DNA of 64,000 nt, from NCBI RefSeq assembly GCF_050268245.1, contig NZ_JBNNGK010000004.1:186001-250000 (forward strand), in the 5' to 3' direction. The position numbers and the translations under genes are program-made. This document shows positions 8,654 to 18,221 of this stretch, one piece after another. The notes under the pieces were generated by a model that had not been told where the DNA came from, ran no database searches, and worked only from the letters and a program-made list of their open reading frames with translations. The first letter of the stretch is position 1. Every line of letters begins with the position of its first letter. This DNA comes from JBNNGK01 sp050268245. GTDB lineage: Bacteria > Pseudomonadota > Gammaproteobacteria > Enterobacterales > Enterobacteriaceae.

Positions 8654-10261
8654 ATGACACATTCGTTGGGTAAATCGGGGATTCTGAAGTTCGGTATTGG
8701 GCTGGTCGCGCTGACCATTGCGGCTAGCGTACAGGCAAAAACGTTGGTTTACTGCTCTGAAGGTTCGCCTGAAGGCTTTAACCCGCAACTGTTCACCTCT
8801 GGCACCACCTACGATGCCAGTTCCGTGCCAATTTACAACCGTCTGGTCGAATTCAAAACGGGCACCACCGAATTAGAGCCGGGTCTGGCAGAGAAGTGGG
8901 ATGTCAGCGAAGACGGTAAAACCTATACCTTCCATCTGCGCAAAGGCGTGAAGTGGCAGACGACCAAAGGTTTCAAACCCACGCGTGATTTCAACGCTGA
9001 CGACGTCGTGTACTCTTTCGAACGTCAGTTGGATCCTAAACATCCGTACCATAAAGTCTCTGGTGGTAGCTATGAGTACTTCCAAGGGATGGGGATGCAG
9101 GATCTGATCGCCAAGGTCGAAAAAGTGGACGATAACACTGTGCGTTTCATCTTGACCCGCCCGGAAGCGCCGTTTCTGGCTGACTTAGGGATGGATTTTG
9201 CTTCTATCTTGTCGGCGGAATATGCCGATAACATGATGAAAGCCGGTACGCCAGAAAACGTCGATCTAAACCCGGTCGGCACCGGACCATTCCAACTGCT
9301 GCAATACCAAAAAGATTCCAAAATTCTCTACAAAGCGTTTGACGGTTACTGGGGCACCAAGCCGAAAATCGATCGCTTAGTGTTCTCCATCACACCAGAC
9401 GCGTCGGTGCGATACGCGAAGCTGCAGAAAAATGAGTGTCAGATTATGCCGTACCCGAACCCGGCTGACATTGCTCGCATGAAGCAGGATAAGGACATTA
9501 CGCTGCTGGAACAGCCTGGTCTGAACATCGGCTATCTGGCGTTCAACGTTGAGAAAAAGCCGCTGGATAATCTGAAAGTGCGTCAGGCACTGACGATGTC
9601 GGTGAACAAATCCGCGATTATTGATGCGGTGTATCAGGGCGCGGGGCAGACCGCGAAAAACCTGATCCCACCGACCATGTGGAGCTACAACGACGCGATC
9701 AAAGATTATGCCTACGATCCTGCGAAAGCGAAGGAACTGCTGAAAGAAGCCGGTATGCCGGAGGGCTTCACCATTGATTTATGGGCGATGCCGGTACAGC
9801 GACCGTACAACCCGAACGCGCGCCGTATGGCTGAGATGATCCAGTCTGACTGGGCGAAGATTGGCGTGAAGGCCAAAATTGTGACCTATGAGTGGGGTGA
9901 ATATCTCAAGCGCGCTAAAGATGGCGAGCACCAGACGGTAATGATGGGCTGGACCGGGGATAATGGGGATCCAGACAACTTCTTCGCCACGCTGTTTAGC
10001 TGTGCGGCGGCGAAAGACGGTTCTAACTACTCCCGCTGGTGTGATAAGCCGTTTGAAGCGTTGATTCAGCCGGCGCGTGCCGAAGCCGATCACAACAAAC
10101 GCATCGAGCTTTACAAACAAGCACAGGTGGTGATGCATGAGCAGGCTCCGGCGCTGATTATTGCTCACTCCACCGTCTATGAGCCGGTGCGTAAAGAAGT
10201 CAAAGGCTATGTTGTCGATCCGCTGGGCAAGCATCACTTTGATAAGGTATCAATCGACTGA
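8654..10261 (+). CDS. dppA: Periplasmic dipeptide-binding protein DppA
   Basis: Starting at the ATG at 8654 (GGAG ribosome site) gives 535 aa, equal to E. coli DppA. Residues 1-28 are a signal peptide ending VQA-K. The mature protein is an SBP_bac_5 solute-binding protein; the opening LVYCSEGSPEGFNPQ and the segments GTGPFQL and GWTGDNGDPDNFF are characteristic of DppA as I recall it. It delivers dipeptides to DppBCDF and in E. coli also serves haem and 5-aminolevulinate uptake and peptide chemotaxis. First gene of dppABCDF, separated from dppB by 272 bp that contain a hairpin. Confidence 0.96.
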   Translation: MTHSLGKSGILKFGIGLVALTIAASVQAKTLVYCSEGSPEGFNPQLFTSGTTYDASSVPIYNRLVEFKTGTTELEPGLAEKWDVSEDGKTYTFHLRKGVKWQTTKGFKPTRDFNADDVVYSFERQLDPKHPYHKVSGGSYEYFQGMGMQDLIAKVEKVDDNTVRFILTRPEAPFLADLGMDFASILSAEYADNMMKAGTPENVDLNPVGTGPFQLLQYQKDSKILYKAFDGYWGTKPKIDRLVFSITPDASVRYAKLQKNECQIMPYPNPADIARMKQDKDITLLEQPGLNIGYLAFNVEKKPLDNLKVRQALTMSVNKSAIIDAVYQGAGQTAKNLIPPTMWSYNDAIKDYAYDPAKAKELLKEAGMPEGFTIDLWAMPVQRPYNPNARRMAEMIQSDWAKIGVKAKIVTYEWGEYLKRAKDGEHQTVMMGWTGDNGDPDNFFATLFSCAAAKDGSNYSRWCDKPFEALIQPARAEADHNKRIELYKQAQVVMHEQAPALIIAHSTVYEPVRKEVKGYVVDPLGKHHFDKVSID

Positions 10262-10341
10262 GGATTAACCTGATGGCGAGGTTACGGTCGAACAGGGGCG
10301 GTGTCCCTTGATAACTATCAACAGTATGTGAGCGTTAATAA

Positions 10342-10367
10342 GCCCGGTGGCCTATGAGCTGCCGGGC
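10342..10367 (+). promoter_or_regulatory. Hairpin in the dppA-dppB intergenic region
   Basis: GCCCGG and CCGGGC pair across a 14-nt loop that can pair further. It lies 81 bp after the dppA stop. A partial terminator or 3' stabiliser here would give more DppA than permease subunits, as expected for a binding-protein operon. Confidence 0.45.
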
Positions 10368-10533
10368 ATTCAGGCGAGCTATATTTTAAGCAGTATGCGC
10401 GTTGGTTATTCCCTCTCCTTGATGGCTCGCTGTCTGTGCCGCCGGGAGCGTTGGGTCTTATCAGGCTCATCTGGCGGGTTTGCCAGTGCGCTGCAACTTG
10501 AATGATTGAGCACAATTACAGAGAGTTCGGGAT

Positions 10534-11553
10534 ATGTTGCAGTTCATACTCCGACGTTTGGGGTTAGTTATCCCAACGTTTATCGGCATTACTTTGCTGA
10601 CTTTTGCATTCGTCCATATGATCCCCGGTGACCCGGTGACCATCATGGCCGGGGAACGCGGGATTTCCGCAGAGCGCCATGCCCAGATCATGGCTGAGAT
10701 GGGGCTGGATAAACCGCTCTATCAACAATACTTCACTTATGTTAACAACGTGCTGCATGGTGATTTGGGTACCTCACTCAAAAGCCGTATCTCCGTTTGG
10801 GATGAATTCGTTCCACGCTTTAAAGCGACGCTGGAGCTGGGCATTTGCGCCATGCTGTTCGCGGTGCTGGTCGGCATTCCGGTCGGGGTACTGGCGGCGG
10901 TGCGGCGCGGTTCCATCTTTGACCACACGGCGGTCGGTATTTCCCTGACCGGTTATTCGATGCCGATCTTCTGGTGGGGCATGATGCTGATCATGCTGGT
11001 GTCGGTGCAGCTCGATTTGACGCCGGTATCCGGGCGCATCAGCGATACGATTTTCCTCGATGATACTTTGCCGCTTACCGGCTTCATGCTGATCGATACC
11101 CTGCTGTGGGGCGAATCCGGTGATTTCCTGGATGCGGTAATGCACATGATTTTGCCTGCCATTGTGCTGGGCACCATCCCGTTGGCGGTGATCGTGCGTA
11201 TGACCCGTTCCTCGATGCTGGAAGTGTTGGGCGAAGATTATATTCGTACCGCACGCGCCAAGGGCGTGAGCCGGATGCGGGTCATCGTGGTACACGCGCT
11301 GCGTAATGCCCTGTTGCCCGTGGTGACGGTGATCGGCTTGCAGGTCGGCACGATGCTGGCGGGCGCGATTCTGACCGAGACTATCTTCTCCTGGCCGGGC
11401 CTTGGGCGGTGGTTGATGGATGCATTGCAGCGCCGTGACTATCCGGTGGTGCAAGGTGGTGTGCTGTTGGTCGCCTGTATGATCATTTTGGTTAACCTGC
11501 TGGTAGATGTGCTCTACGGTGTGGTCAACCCACGTATTCGACACAAGAAATAA
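10534..11553 (+). CDS. dppB: Dipeptide ABC transporter permease DppB
   Basis: A 339-aa inner-membrane permease of the BPD_transp_1 family, the same length as E. coli DppB. It opens with the transmembrane helix FILRRLGLVIPTFIGITLLT, has about six hydrophobic segments, and carries the EAA-loop motif (YIRTARAKGVSRMRV then HALRNALLP) that contacts the ATPases. It forms the channel with DppC. An AGAG-type ribosome site precedes the ATG; dppC starts 10 bp after its stop. Confidence 0.95.
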   Translation: MLQFILRRLGLVIPTFIGITLLTFAFVHMIPGDPVTIMAGERGISAERHAQIMAEMGLDKPLYQQYFTYVNNVLHGDLGTSLKSRISVWDEFVPRFKATLELGICAMLFAVLVGIPVGVLAAVRRGSIFDHTAVGISLTGYSMPIFWWGMMLIMLVSVQLDLTPVSGRISDTIFLDDTLPLTGFMLIDTLLWGESGDFLDAVMHMILPAIVLGTIPLAVIVRMTRSSMLEVLGEDYIRTARAKGVSRMRVIVVHALRNALLPVVTVIGLQVGTMLAGAILTETIFSWPGLGRWLMDALQRRDYPVVQGGVLLVACMIILVNLLVDVLYGVVNPRIRHKK

Positions 11554-11563
11554 GGGGCGCCCA

Positions 11564-12466
11564 ATGACTCATGTTACCGAGCCGGTTGTGACCGGCGCGC
11601 CGAAGCCAATGACGCCGTTTCAGGAGTTTTGGCATTATTTCAAGCGCAATAAAGGGGCCGTGGTCGGCCTGGTTTATATCATTCTGATGTTTGTGATCGC
11701 CATTGGTGCTGGTTTCCTGGCACCGCATGCGCCGGCGGAGCAGTTCCGTGATGCGTTGCTCAAACCGCCGGTATGGCAAGAGGGGGGCAGTTGGCAATAC
11801 ATTCTTGGCACTGATGATGTGGGGCGCGACGTGCTGTCACGGCTGATGTACGGTGCCCGGCTGTCGCTGTTGGTCGGCTGTCTGGTGGTGGTGCTGTCGT
11901 TGATCATGGGGGTGATTTTTGGTCTGCTCGCCGGCTATTTCGGCGGCGTGGTCGATGCCATCATCATGCGCGTTGTTGATATTATGCTGGCGTTACCCAG
12001 CCTGCTGCTGGCGTTAGTGCTGGTGGCGGTGTTTGGGCCGTCGATCGTTAACGCGTCGCTGGCGCTGACATTTGTTGCCTTGCCGCACTATGTGCGTTTG
12101 ACCCGTGCGGCGGTGTTGGTCGAGGTGAATCGCGATTACGTCACCGCCTCACGCGTGGCGGGCGCAGGGGCGATGCGCCAAATGTTTGTCAACATTCTGC
12201 CTAACTGCCTGGCACCGCTGATCGTGCAGGCCTCGCTGGGTTTCTCGAACGCCATTCTCGATATGGCCGCGCTGGGTTTTCTCGGTATGGGGGCGCAACC
12301 GCCCACGCCAGAATGGGGCACAATGCTCTCCGACGTGTTGCAATTCGCGCAAAGCGCCTGGTGGGTAGTGACCTTCCCCGGCGTGGCGATTTTGCTGACG
12401 GTGCTGGCGTTTAACCTGATGGGGGACGGCCTGCGTGATGCTCTCGACCCCAAACTCAAGCAGTAA
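11564..12466 (+). CDS. dppC: Dipeptide ABC transporter permease DppC
   Basis: The ATG at 11564, preceded by AAGGGG, gives 300 aa as in E. coli; the frame is open further upstream into dppB but without a fitting start. A cytoplasmic N-terminal tail contains EFWHYFKRNKGAVVGL, followed by about six membrane segments. The permease signature covers YVTASRVAGAGAMRQMF, and the LGTDDVGRDVLSRLMYGAR segment is typical of the OppC/DppC family. It pairs with DppB in the membrane. Confidence 0.95.
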   Translation: MTHVTEPVVTGAPKPMTPFQEFWHYFKRNKGAVVGLVYIILMFVIAIGAGFLAPHAPAEQFRDALLKPPVWQEGGSWQYILGTDDVGRDVLSRLMYGARLSLLVGCLVVVLSLIMGVIFGLLAGYFGGVVDAIIMRVVDIMLALPSLLLALVLVAVFGPSIVNASLALTFVALPHYVRLTRAAVLVEVNRDYVTASRVAGAGAMRQMFVNILPNCLAPLIVQASLGFSNAILDMAALGFLGMGAQPPTPEWGTMLSDVLQFAQSAWWVVTFPGVAILLTVLAFNLMGDGLRDALDPKLKQ

Positions 12467-12480
12467 CTGAGGAACGGATC

Positions 12481-13461
12481 ATGGCATTATTGAATGTAGA
12501 CAAGCTTTCGGTGCACTTTGGTGACGAAGGCACACCGTTTCGCGCGGTCGATCGCATCAGTTACCGCGTGGAACAAGGGCAGGTCGTCGGCATTGTCGGC
12601 GAATCCGGCTCGGGTAAATCGGTCAGTTCGCTGGCCATCATGGGGTTGATTGATTTCCCTGGCAAAGTGATGGCCGACAAGTTGGAGTTCAACGGGCAGG
12701 ATCTGCGTAAGCTCTCCGAGAAAGAGCGTCGCCAATTAGTCGGTTCAGAAGTGGCGATGATTTTTCAGGATCCGATGACCAGCCTAAACCCGTGTTACAC
12801 CGTCGGTTATCAGATTATGGAAGCGCTGAAGGTGCATCAGGGGGGCAATCGCCGTACCCGTCGCCAGCGCGCCATCGATTTGTTGAATCAGGTAGGGATC
12901 CCCGATCCGGCTTCGCGGTTAGACGTTTACCCGCACCAGCTTTCTGGCGGTATGAGCCAGCGCGTGATGATCGCCATGGCGATTGCCTGTCGCCCTAAGT
13001 TATTGATTGCCGATGAGCCGACCACCGCGCTCGACGTGACGATTCAGGCGCAGATCATTGAACTGCTGTTGGAGTTACAACAGCGGGAGAACATGGCGCT
13101 GTTGCTGATTACCCACGATCTGGCGTTGGTGGCTGAAGCGGCGCATCAGATTATCGTGATGTATGCCGGGCAGGTGGTGGAGTCAGGCAAAGCCGAGGAA
13201 ATTTTCCGCGCGCCGCGCCATCCCTATACCCAAGCTTTGTTACGAGCCTTGCCAGAGTTCGCCGCCGATAAGGCGCGTTTGGCATCATTGCCGGGTGTGG
13301 TGCCCGGTAAGTACGACCGGCCTAGCGGCTGCTTGCTCAACCCGCGCTGCCCGTATGCCACCGAACGCTGTCGTCATGAGGAGCCAGAGTTGCGTAGCAT
13401 TCCTGGCCGTCAGGTTAAATGTCACACACCGCTGGATGATGCGGGGAGGCCGACCGTATGA
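12481..13461 (+). CDS. dppD: Dipeptide ABC transporter ATPase DppD
   Basis: A 326-aa ATPase subunit with Walker A GESGSGKS near residue 40, signature LSGGMSQRV near 157 and Walker B LLIADEPTTALD. The C-terminal oligopeptide/dipeptide extension holds the Cys-rich segment CLLNPRCPYATERC, which binds an iron-sulphur cluster in related DppD proteins. It forms a heterodimer with DppF. The stop codon overlaps the dppF start (ATGA). Confidence 0.95.
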   Translation: MALLNVDKLSVHFGDEGTPFRAVDRISYRVEQGQVVGIVGESGSGKSVSSLAIMGLIDFPGKVMADKLEFNGQDLRKLSEKERRQLVGSEVAMIFQDPMTSLNPCYTVGYQIMEALKVHQGGNRRTRRQRAIDLLNQVGIPDPASRLDVYPHQLSGGMSQRVMIAMAIACRPKLLIADEPTTALDVTIQAQIIELLLELQQRENMALLLITHDLALVAEAAHQIIVMYAGQVVESGKAEEIFRAPRHPYTQALLRALPEFAADKARLASLPGVVPGKYDRPSGCLLNPRCPYATERCRHEEPELRSIPGRQVKCHTPLDDAGRPTV

Positions 13462-14453
13462 GCCAGAAACAACCTTTATTACAGGCTATCGACCTGAAAA
13501 AACACTACCCGGTCAAAAAAGGGCTGTTCACGCCGGAGCGGGTGGTCAAAGCGCTGGACGGCGTTTCGTTTACCCTTGAGCGTGGCAAAACCTTGGCGGT
13601 GGTGGGTGAGTCGGGCTGCGGTAAATCGACGCTGGGCCGCCTGTTGACGATGATCGAAGTGCCGACCGGCGGTGAGCTGTATTATCAGGGGCAAGACCTG
13701 CTGAAGCCGGATGTGACGGCGGAAAAACTGCGTCGCCAGAAGATCCAAATCGTTTTCCAGAATCCTTATGGATCGCTGAATCCGCGCAAAAAGGTCGGGC
13801 AGATCCTCGAGGAGCCTTTGTTGATCAACACCCCGCTGAGCAGCGCGGAACGGCGCGAGAAAGCGTTGGCGATGATGGCGAAGGTCGGGTTAAAGACCGA
13901 GCACTACGACCGTTATCCACATATGTTCTCAGGCGGTCAACGCCAGCGTATCGCTATTGCGCGCGGGTTGATGCTCAACCCAGATGTGGTGATCGCCGAT
14001 GAGCCGGTATCGGCGCTTGACGTGTCGGTGCGTGCTCAGGTGCTCAACCTGATGATGGATTTGCAACAGGAGCTTGGCCTGTCATACGTGTTCATTTCAC
14101 ACGATTTGTCGGTGGTTGAGCACATCGCTGATGAAGTGATGGTGATGTACCTTGGTCGCTGTGTGGAGAAGGGCAGTAAGGAGGCGATCTTCAACAACCC
14201 GCGTCATCCTTACACGCAGGCGCTACTATCGGCTACGCCGCGTCTGAACCCGGATATGCGACGCGAACGTATTAAGCTGACGGGCGAATTGCCAAGCCCG
14301 ATGAACCCGCCGCCGGGCTGTGCGTTTAATGCGCGTTGTCGCCGTGCTTTTGGTCTGTGTAGCCAGTTGCAACCGAAATTGCAGCAATACGGTGAGCAAC
14401 AGGTCGCCTGTTTTGCCGTTGATCAAGACGAAAAAGAAGCGCAAAGCGCGTAG
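13458..14453 (+). CDS. dppF: Dipeptide ABC transporter ATPase DppF
   Basis: A 331-aa ATPase with Walker A GESGCGKS, Q-loop QNPYGSLNPR, signature FSGGQRQRI and Walker B VVIADEPVSALD. The C-terminal extension includes PPGCAFNARCRRAFGLC. Last gene of dppABCDF, translationally coupled to dppD by a 4-bp overlap. A strong terminator lies about 170 bp downstream. Confidence 0.95.
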   Translation: MSQKQPLLQAIDLKKHYPVKKGLFTPERVVKALDGVSFTLERGKTLAVVGESGCGKSTLGRLLTMIEVPTGGELYYQGQDLLKPDVTAEKLRRQKIQIVFQNPYGSLNPRKKVGQILEEPLLINTPLSSAERREKALAMMAKVGLKTEHYDRYPHMFSGGQRQRIAIARGLMLNPDVVIADEPVSALDVSVRAQVLNLMMDLQQELGLSYVFISHDLSVVEHIADEVMVMYLGRCVEKGSKEAIFNNPRHPYTQALLSATPRLNPDMRRERIKLTGELPSPMNPPPGCAFNARCRRAFGLCSQLQPKLQQYGEQQVACFAVDQDEKEAQSA

Positions 14454-14625
14454 CGCGATCAGACTGCTGACAAAGCCCGTTATTAGGGAAAGCGTGGCGG
14501 TGGGGTCGTCGTGGTGTAAGCCATCGGAGTGCCCCTCGCTACGCTAGGCCCGGGTATCTCGGGCCATCAGGCGACTTCGTCATCAAGTGCAAAGCGCGAT
14601 GGGTTTTTAACAACGGATGTGTCCA

Positions 14626-14659
14626 AATGCCAGTCAGTTATTCCGGACTGGCATTTTTA
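14626..14659 (+). terminator. Terminator of the dpp operon
   Basis: AAATGCCAGTC and GACTGGCATTT form an 11-bp stem with a 10-nt loop, followed by TTTAT. Confidence 0.75.
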
Positions 14660-14769
14660 TAAGAATAAAATGAAATGATAAACAGGCTAATAATATTGTT
14701 ATTCACTCATCACATGTTTATTGAAAACGATTATTCTAAAAATAATCTCGATATTAGCGACGTTAAATG

Positions 14770-14800
14770 AAACGGGCACCTGATTAGGTGCCCGTTTTAA
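14770..14800. terminator. Bidirectional terminator at the end of bcsG
   Basis: AAACGGGCACCT and AGGTGCCCGTTT form a 12-bp stem with loop GATT just beyond the bcsG stop. The flanks are A/T-rich on both sides, so it could act on bcsGFE transcripts and on any read-through from dpp. Confidence 0.6.
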
Positions 14801-14809
14801 TACTGCCGA

Positions 14810-16462
14810 TTATTGTGGATACGGAACCCAATCTCCGCCATTTAATCGGATATACGATTTCCCCTGATATGGCATCACAATGGCGTTATCGTTTTCCGAA
14901 ATCGCGGCGGTTTGCGGCAGACCCTGAGTCAGCGTTTGCCAATCAACGCTGGGGGTAGTGAAAACCTTACCGTCTACCAGCCGGGCAACCAACTCTGAGA
15001 CGGCCAGATAGCTGCTTGGGGCGTTAATTTGCAGTGGGCTACCGGAGTGTGGCGCTTGCATGCCAACCAGTTTGATGCCGACCGGAATATGGGTAATGCT
15101 TGGGCTGGGGATATCGCGCAGGCCAGACATCTGCATTTTATCACCCGCCAATGCCGCTCCGTGCTCCGGTACAATCACCACCATGACGTGACGCCCTGAG
15201 CTCTCCAGTTCGTCGAGGAAGGTGTTCAACTGATCGAACAGTATCTTCGCTCGCGCCGGATAGTCGGCCGATGTTTTCGAGCCGACAAATCGGTTACCGT
15301 CATGCAGTGGAATAAGATTGAAGAAGGTCGCGCTGCGGCTGTCTTCGGCCTTTTTACGCTGTTCCAGCCAGCGATTGAGCAAGGCCAGATCGTTGAAAAT
15401 CGGCTCGCCGTCAAACGAGGCTAACTCATTGCGAATACCGGCTTGCGACATCAGCGGTGCCTGTATATCCCCCTGTTCACGCAGCTCTTTGAGATAATTA
15501 CCGAACACGCCGGAGTGATCCATCATCAACTGTTCTTTAAAGCCCAGTTTTGCCAGGTTATCAAACAGATAACACTGTTGATTCACCGGTTGATACAGAT
15601 CGCGGTGTGAGGATTGGCCGCAGCTGGCGCGCAGCAAACGAATCGACGCCGGGCCGCTGTAGGCGGTGGCCGAGTTGAAGTTGTCGAACATGATATCCAT
15701 CTTGGCCCACAGTGGATGATTTTCCAGCTTGGACGCCTCGATATCCGACCAAGCGAGCGAGCAGATGTTGATCACTAACAGGTCAAAGGGTTGGGCATCC
15801 GCGGGCAGCGCCGCCGGGAATGCGGTGATACGGTTTTTCTCTTGCTGGTAGAACTGGTTCAGATAGGCGGTCAGGTTCGCATTGGTCGGCGGGGCATCCG
15901 TCGCGGGCAGAGCGCCGCTGGCTGCGTTGCCCGGCTGCGGCGCGGGTGTGGGCTCAGCCGGTGCCGTGGTGTTGGCGCTGGGTAACAGCGAGAATGCCGG
16001 GCCGCTGACCGCCAGCACGTTGAGCCACACCAGCGCGGCGACGGTAAAGGCTGTAACCCGCACCCATTGTGCCAGGAACAGGTAAGCTACCAGTATCACG
16101 AAGGCGGCCCCTAACATCTGCCAGTTGATAAAGCGGTTAAGCAACTCGAGCAGATATTCGGCGCTAAAGCCGGTTAATTGCGAACCTTGGCTAAGAATAC
16201 TGTTGATTCCGGGTAACCAGGTATCGTGATAAAACAGCGCGAAACCGATGGGAATGGCTATCCAGTGCCGCCAGCGATGCAAGCGTAGCGAGGGGATCGG
16301 CATCAGCAGAAACGCCATAAATACCAGGTTAGCCAGCGGGTGGAAATTCAGGTAGCCAAACCACAGTAGAGCGAACTTTGCCAGAAAGTAAACATTCCAA
16401 CCGCCCAGTCCACGCCAGTAGCGCCAGAGCGCGTTATCGGTTTGCGTTTTGTTATTGTTCAT
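14810..16462 (-). CDS. bcsG: Cellulose phosphoethanolamine transferase BcsG
   Basis: A 550-aa inner-membrane enzyme. The N-terminal ~170 residues contain four to five membrane helices (FYLAKFALLWFGYLNFHP-like opening), then an Ala/Pro/Thr-rich linker, then a periplasmic alkaline-phosphatase-like zinc domain. The nucleophile Ser lies in YSGPASIRLLRASCGQ, and PEHGAAL and LRDIPSPSITHIPVG are conserved. It transfers phosphoethanolamine from lipid to glucose units of the nascent cellulose. It closes the bcsEFG operon and ends in GDWVPYPQ, as in the E. coli protein. Confidence 0.95.
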   Translation of the reverse strand: MNNNKTQTDNALWRYWRGLGGWNVYFLAKFALLWFGYLNFHPLANLVFMAFLLMPIPSLRLHRWRHWIAIPIGFALFYHDTWLPGINSILSQGSQLTGFSAEYLLELLNRFINWQMLGAAFVILVAYLFLAQWVRVTAFTVAALVWLNVLAVSGPAFSLLPSANTTAPAEPTPAPQPGNAASGALPATDAPPTNANLTAYLNQFYQQEKNRITAFPAALPADAQPFDLLVINICSLAWSDIEASKLENHPLWAKMDIMFDNFNSATAYSGPASIRLLRASCGQSSHRDLYQPVNQQCYLFDNLAKLGFKEQLMMDHSGVFGNYLKELREQGDIQAPLMSQAGIRNELASFDGEPIFNDLALLNRWLEQRKKAEDSRSATFFNLIPLHDGNRFVGSKTSADYPARAKILFDQLNTFLDELESSGRHVMVVIVPEHGAALAGDKMQMSGLRDIPSPSITHIPVGIKLVGMQAPHSGSPLQINAPSSYLAVSELVARLVDGKVFTTPSVDWQTLTQGLPQTAAISENDNAIVMPYQGKSYIRLNGGDWVPYPQ

Positions 16463-16464
16463 GG

Positions 16465-16662
16465 TTATTTCTTACGCTTAATCTGAGAAGTGGAGCCGTC
16501 GCGCCGCCAGAGCCCGGTGAACCTTAAATAGCGTGGTGATAGCACCGCATTTTGCCAATGTTTGCGCCAGTGTGGGAATCGACAATGCAGGGCGTACCCT
16601 AGCGGAATAAAAATAATTGCGCATAGCATGACCAATTGCACAATATCGGTCAGGTTCATCAT
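16465..16662 (-). CDS. bcsF: Small membrane protein BcsF
   Basis: The frame is open from 16713, but AGGAG precedes an ATG at 16662 whose first bases overlap the bcsE stop (ATGA), giving 65 aa. This matches the ~63-aa E. coli BcsF. It has a single transmembrane helix (VQLVMLCAIIFIPLGYAL) followed by a basic cytoplasmic tail. BcsF links the c-di-GMP sensor BcsE to BcsG in the type II cellulose complex. It is 2 bp from bcsG. Confidence 0.88.
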   Translation of the reverse strand: MMNLTDIVQLVMLCAIIFIPLGYALHCRFPHWRKHWQNAVLSPRYLRFTGLWRRDGSTSQIKRKK

Positions 16663-18221
16663 GCCAGTCTCTCCTGAACGCCGCTCAACAAACTGAGTGC
16701 CACCGGTTCGCAACGTGCTGGTGGGCTGTCTTCGGCGACGTGAGTGGCCTTGTTGGCCACCAGTGCAGTTTCGTGTTGCGCAGAGATGATGCTGGCGTCG
16801 TGCGTCAGCTGCTTAATTTCTGCCATGATGTCAACGTCTTGATGCCACACCAATTGATTGCTGAAGGCTTCGGTCACCGGCAGGCGGAAGATATGCGCCA
16901 GCGCGGTGTCCAGGTCGTTGATGCGACAGGTGGAGAGAAACAGGAACAGTCGCCCTTGCTCTACGGTCATCACATCGCCGAAACGTCGCATATGGCACAG
17001 CGTCATGGCTTGCTCGGCACGCAGGCCGGGTGCTGGGCGAAGCGCGACCATCACACCTTTGCCGTCTTCCGGCAACAGCATGTTGTTCATTAACGACAGT
17101 ACCGCGTGGTTAAACGCATCGGGCTTCAGGTAGCCTTTGAGCTGTAACGGCCGCAGGCCGGCCAGTAGCGTGTCGATATCGGCAGGAACATGGCGCGAGA
17201 AGCGTTGCCCTTGAATGCCTTCCAGCATGGTCAGAAAGCGTGACAGCGGTGCGACATGGGGCACGATCAGATTCGCACCGCAGGCCAGCAATAGGCGCTC
17301 ATCGCTGTAACGCAGGCTGGCGTCCATTTCACGCACCACAATTTTTAACCCGTTACCCCGGTTGCGGCGCAAGCTGTGTATTTGGTGCGCTAGCGCATCG
17401 ATTTGATCGCTTTGATACAACGAAAAAATCAGCGTTGCTGATACGGTCTGCATACCGTGCTGCGTCAGTAGCGCGTTGTTTTCCAACAGTTGCCAGTTGG
17501 CCGACAGCGGTGGCGCGCCTTCCAGAATACTGTGTTCCGCCAGATAAAGATGTGCATCATTGTGGGCGGTGGTCAGTAACGATTTCTTACCATCATCTTC
17601 ATTTTGCCAGCCGTGCTCAGCGGCATACAGCGTCAGCAACTGATTGGCGTTAATGCTGTTTTCCGTGCTCCACCAGTTAATCAGATATTGCGCGCTGTCC
17701 TGCTGCCATTGCAGGTTGGCTAAGCCATTGAGCAGCCGGTGCTGGTTGCTCAGTTGGCCGCGCAGCTTGTTTACGCCGCTGCCGTGACTGAAGATCACTA
17801 ACGTGCAGCGTTGCTGGCGCAACCAGTTGCCGGTCGCCTTCATCCAGCGCTGGATTTCTTCACGGGTAAAGGTTTGCCACAGGCTAGCCGGGGCCAGCAG
17901 GATTAACAGACGATTTTGCGGTTTGAGTGCGCGCATCAGGTCGTCGCTGAAATGCAGCAAGGCGGCCCTTTTTTCCGGCAAGGTGTAGAGTGGGAATTTT
18001 TTCAGCGCCGGGGCGGCGAGTTCATTCAACATGCTCTCGGGCTTATCACCGCAGCAAATCAACGCCACCTTGTGCGTGTCGGATTGGGCGGAGATCATTT
18101 GCCGACACAGCAAATTAGCATCTATTTGGCGATCGATATTAACCCAATAGAAACCCGGGGATTGCATGACAGAAAGTTCTTCCCGAACCTGTCGAATTCC
18201 TAATGAGAAAGCGTGCGCCAT
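16659..18221 (-). CDS. bcsE: c-di-GMP-binding protein BcsE
   Basis: A 520-aa cytoplasmic protein close to the 523 aa of E. coli BcsE. Conserved blocks include ILEGAPPLSANWQLL near residue 235, ERLLLACGAN and ITHR-like stretches before MLPEDGKGVMVALRPAPG. The degenerate GGDEF-type C-terminal part keeps an RxGD c-di-GMP site as RFGD in HMRRFGDVMT. It raises cellulose output by binding c-di-GMP and recruiting BcsF/BcsG/BcsR/BcsQ. First gene of bcsEFG, divergent from bcsR with a 203-bp AT-rich gap. Confidence 0.93.
   Translation of the reverse strand: MAHAFSLGIRQVREELSVMQSPGFYWVNIDRQIDANLLCRQMISAQSDTHKVALICCGDKPESMLNELAAPALKKFPLYTLPEKRAALLHFSDDLMRALKPQNRLLILLAPASLWQTFTREEIQRWMKATGNWLRQQRCTLVIFSHGSGVNKLRGQLSNQHRLLNGLANLQWQQDSAQYLINWWSTENSINANQLLTLYAAEHGWQNEDDGKKSLLTTAHNDAHLYLAEHSILEGAPPLSANWQLLENNALLTQHGMQTVSATLIFSLYQSDQIDALAHQIHSLRRNRGNGLKIVVREMDASLRYSDERLLLACGANLIVPHVAPLSRFLTMLEGIQGQRFSRHVPADIDTLLAGLRPLQLKGYLKPDAFNHAVLSLMNNMLLPEDGKGVMVALRPAPGLRAEQAMTLCHMRRFGDVMTVEQGRLFLFLSTCRINDLDTALAHIFRLPVTEAFSNQLVWHQDVDIMAEIKQLTHDASIISAQHETALVANKATHVAEDSPPARCEPVALSLLSGVQERLA

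Larger units (their letters stand above)
14454..14809. other. Intergenic region between convergent dppF and bcsG
   Basis: About 355 bp with no supported gene. It holds a dyad GGCCCG/CGGGCC near 14548-14565 and two clear hairpins listed separately. The part between the two hairpins (14660-14769) is strongly AT-rich. Confidence 0.5.

Noticed and set aside
10774..11544. 256-codon minus-strand frame inside dppB
   Set aside because: His/Gln-rich product of the antisense of a hydrophobic membrane gene; no start signal and dppB is certain.
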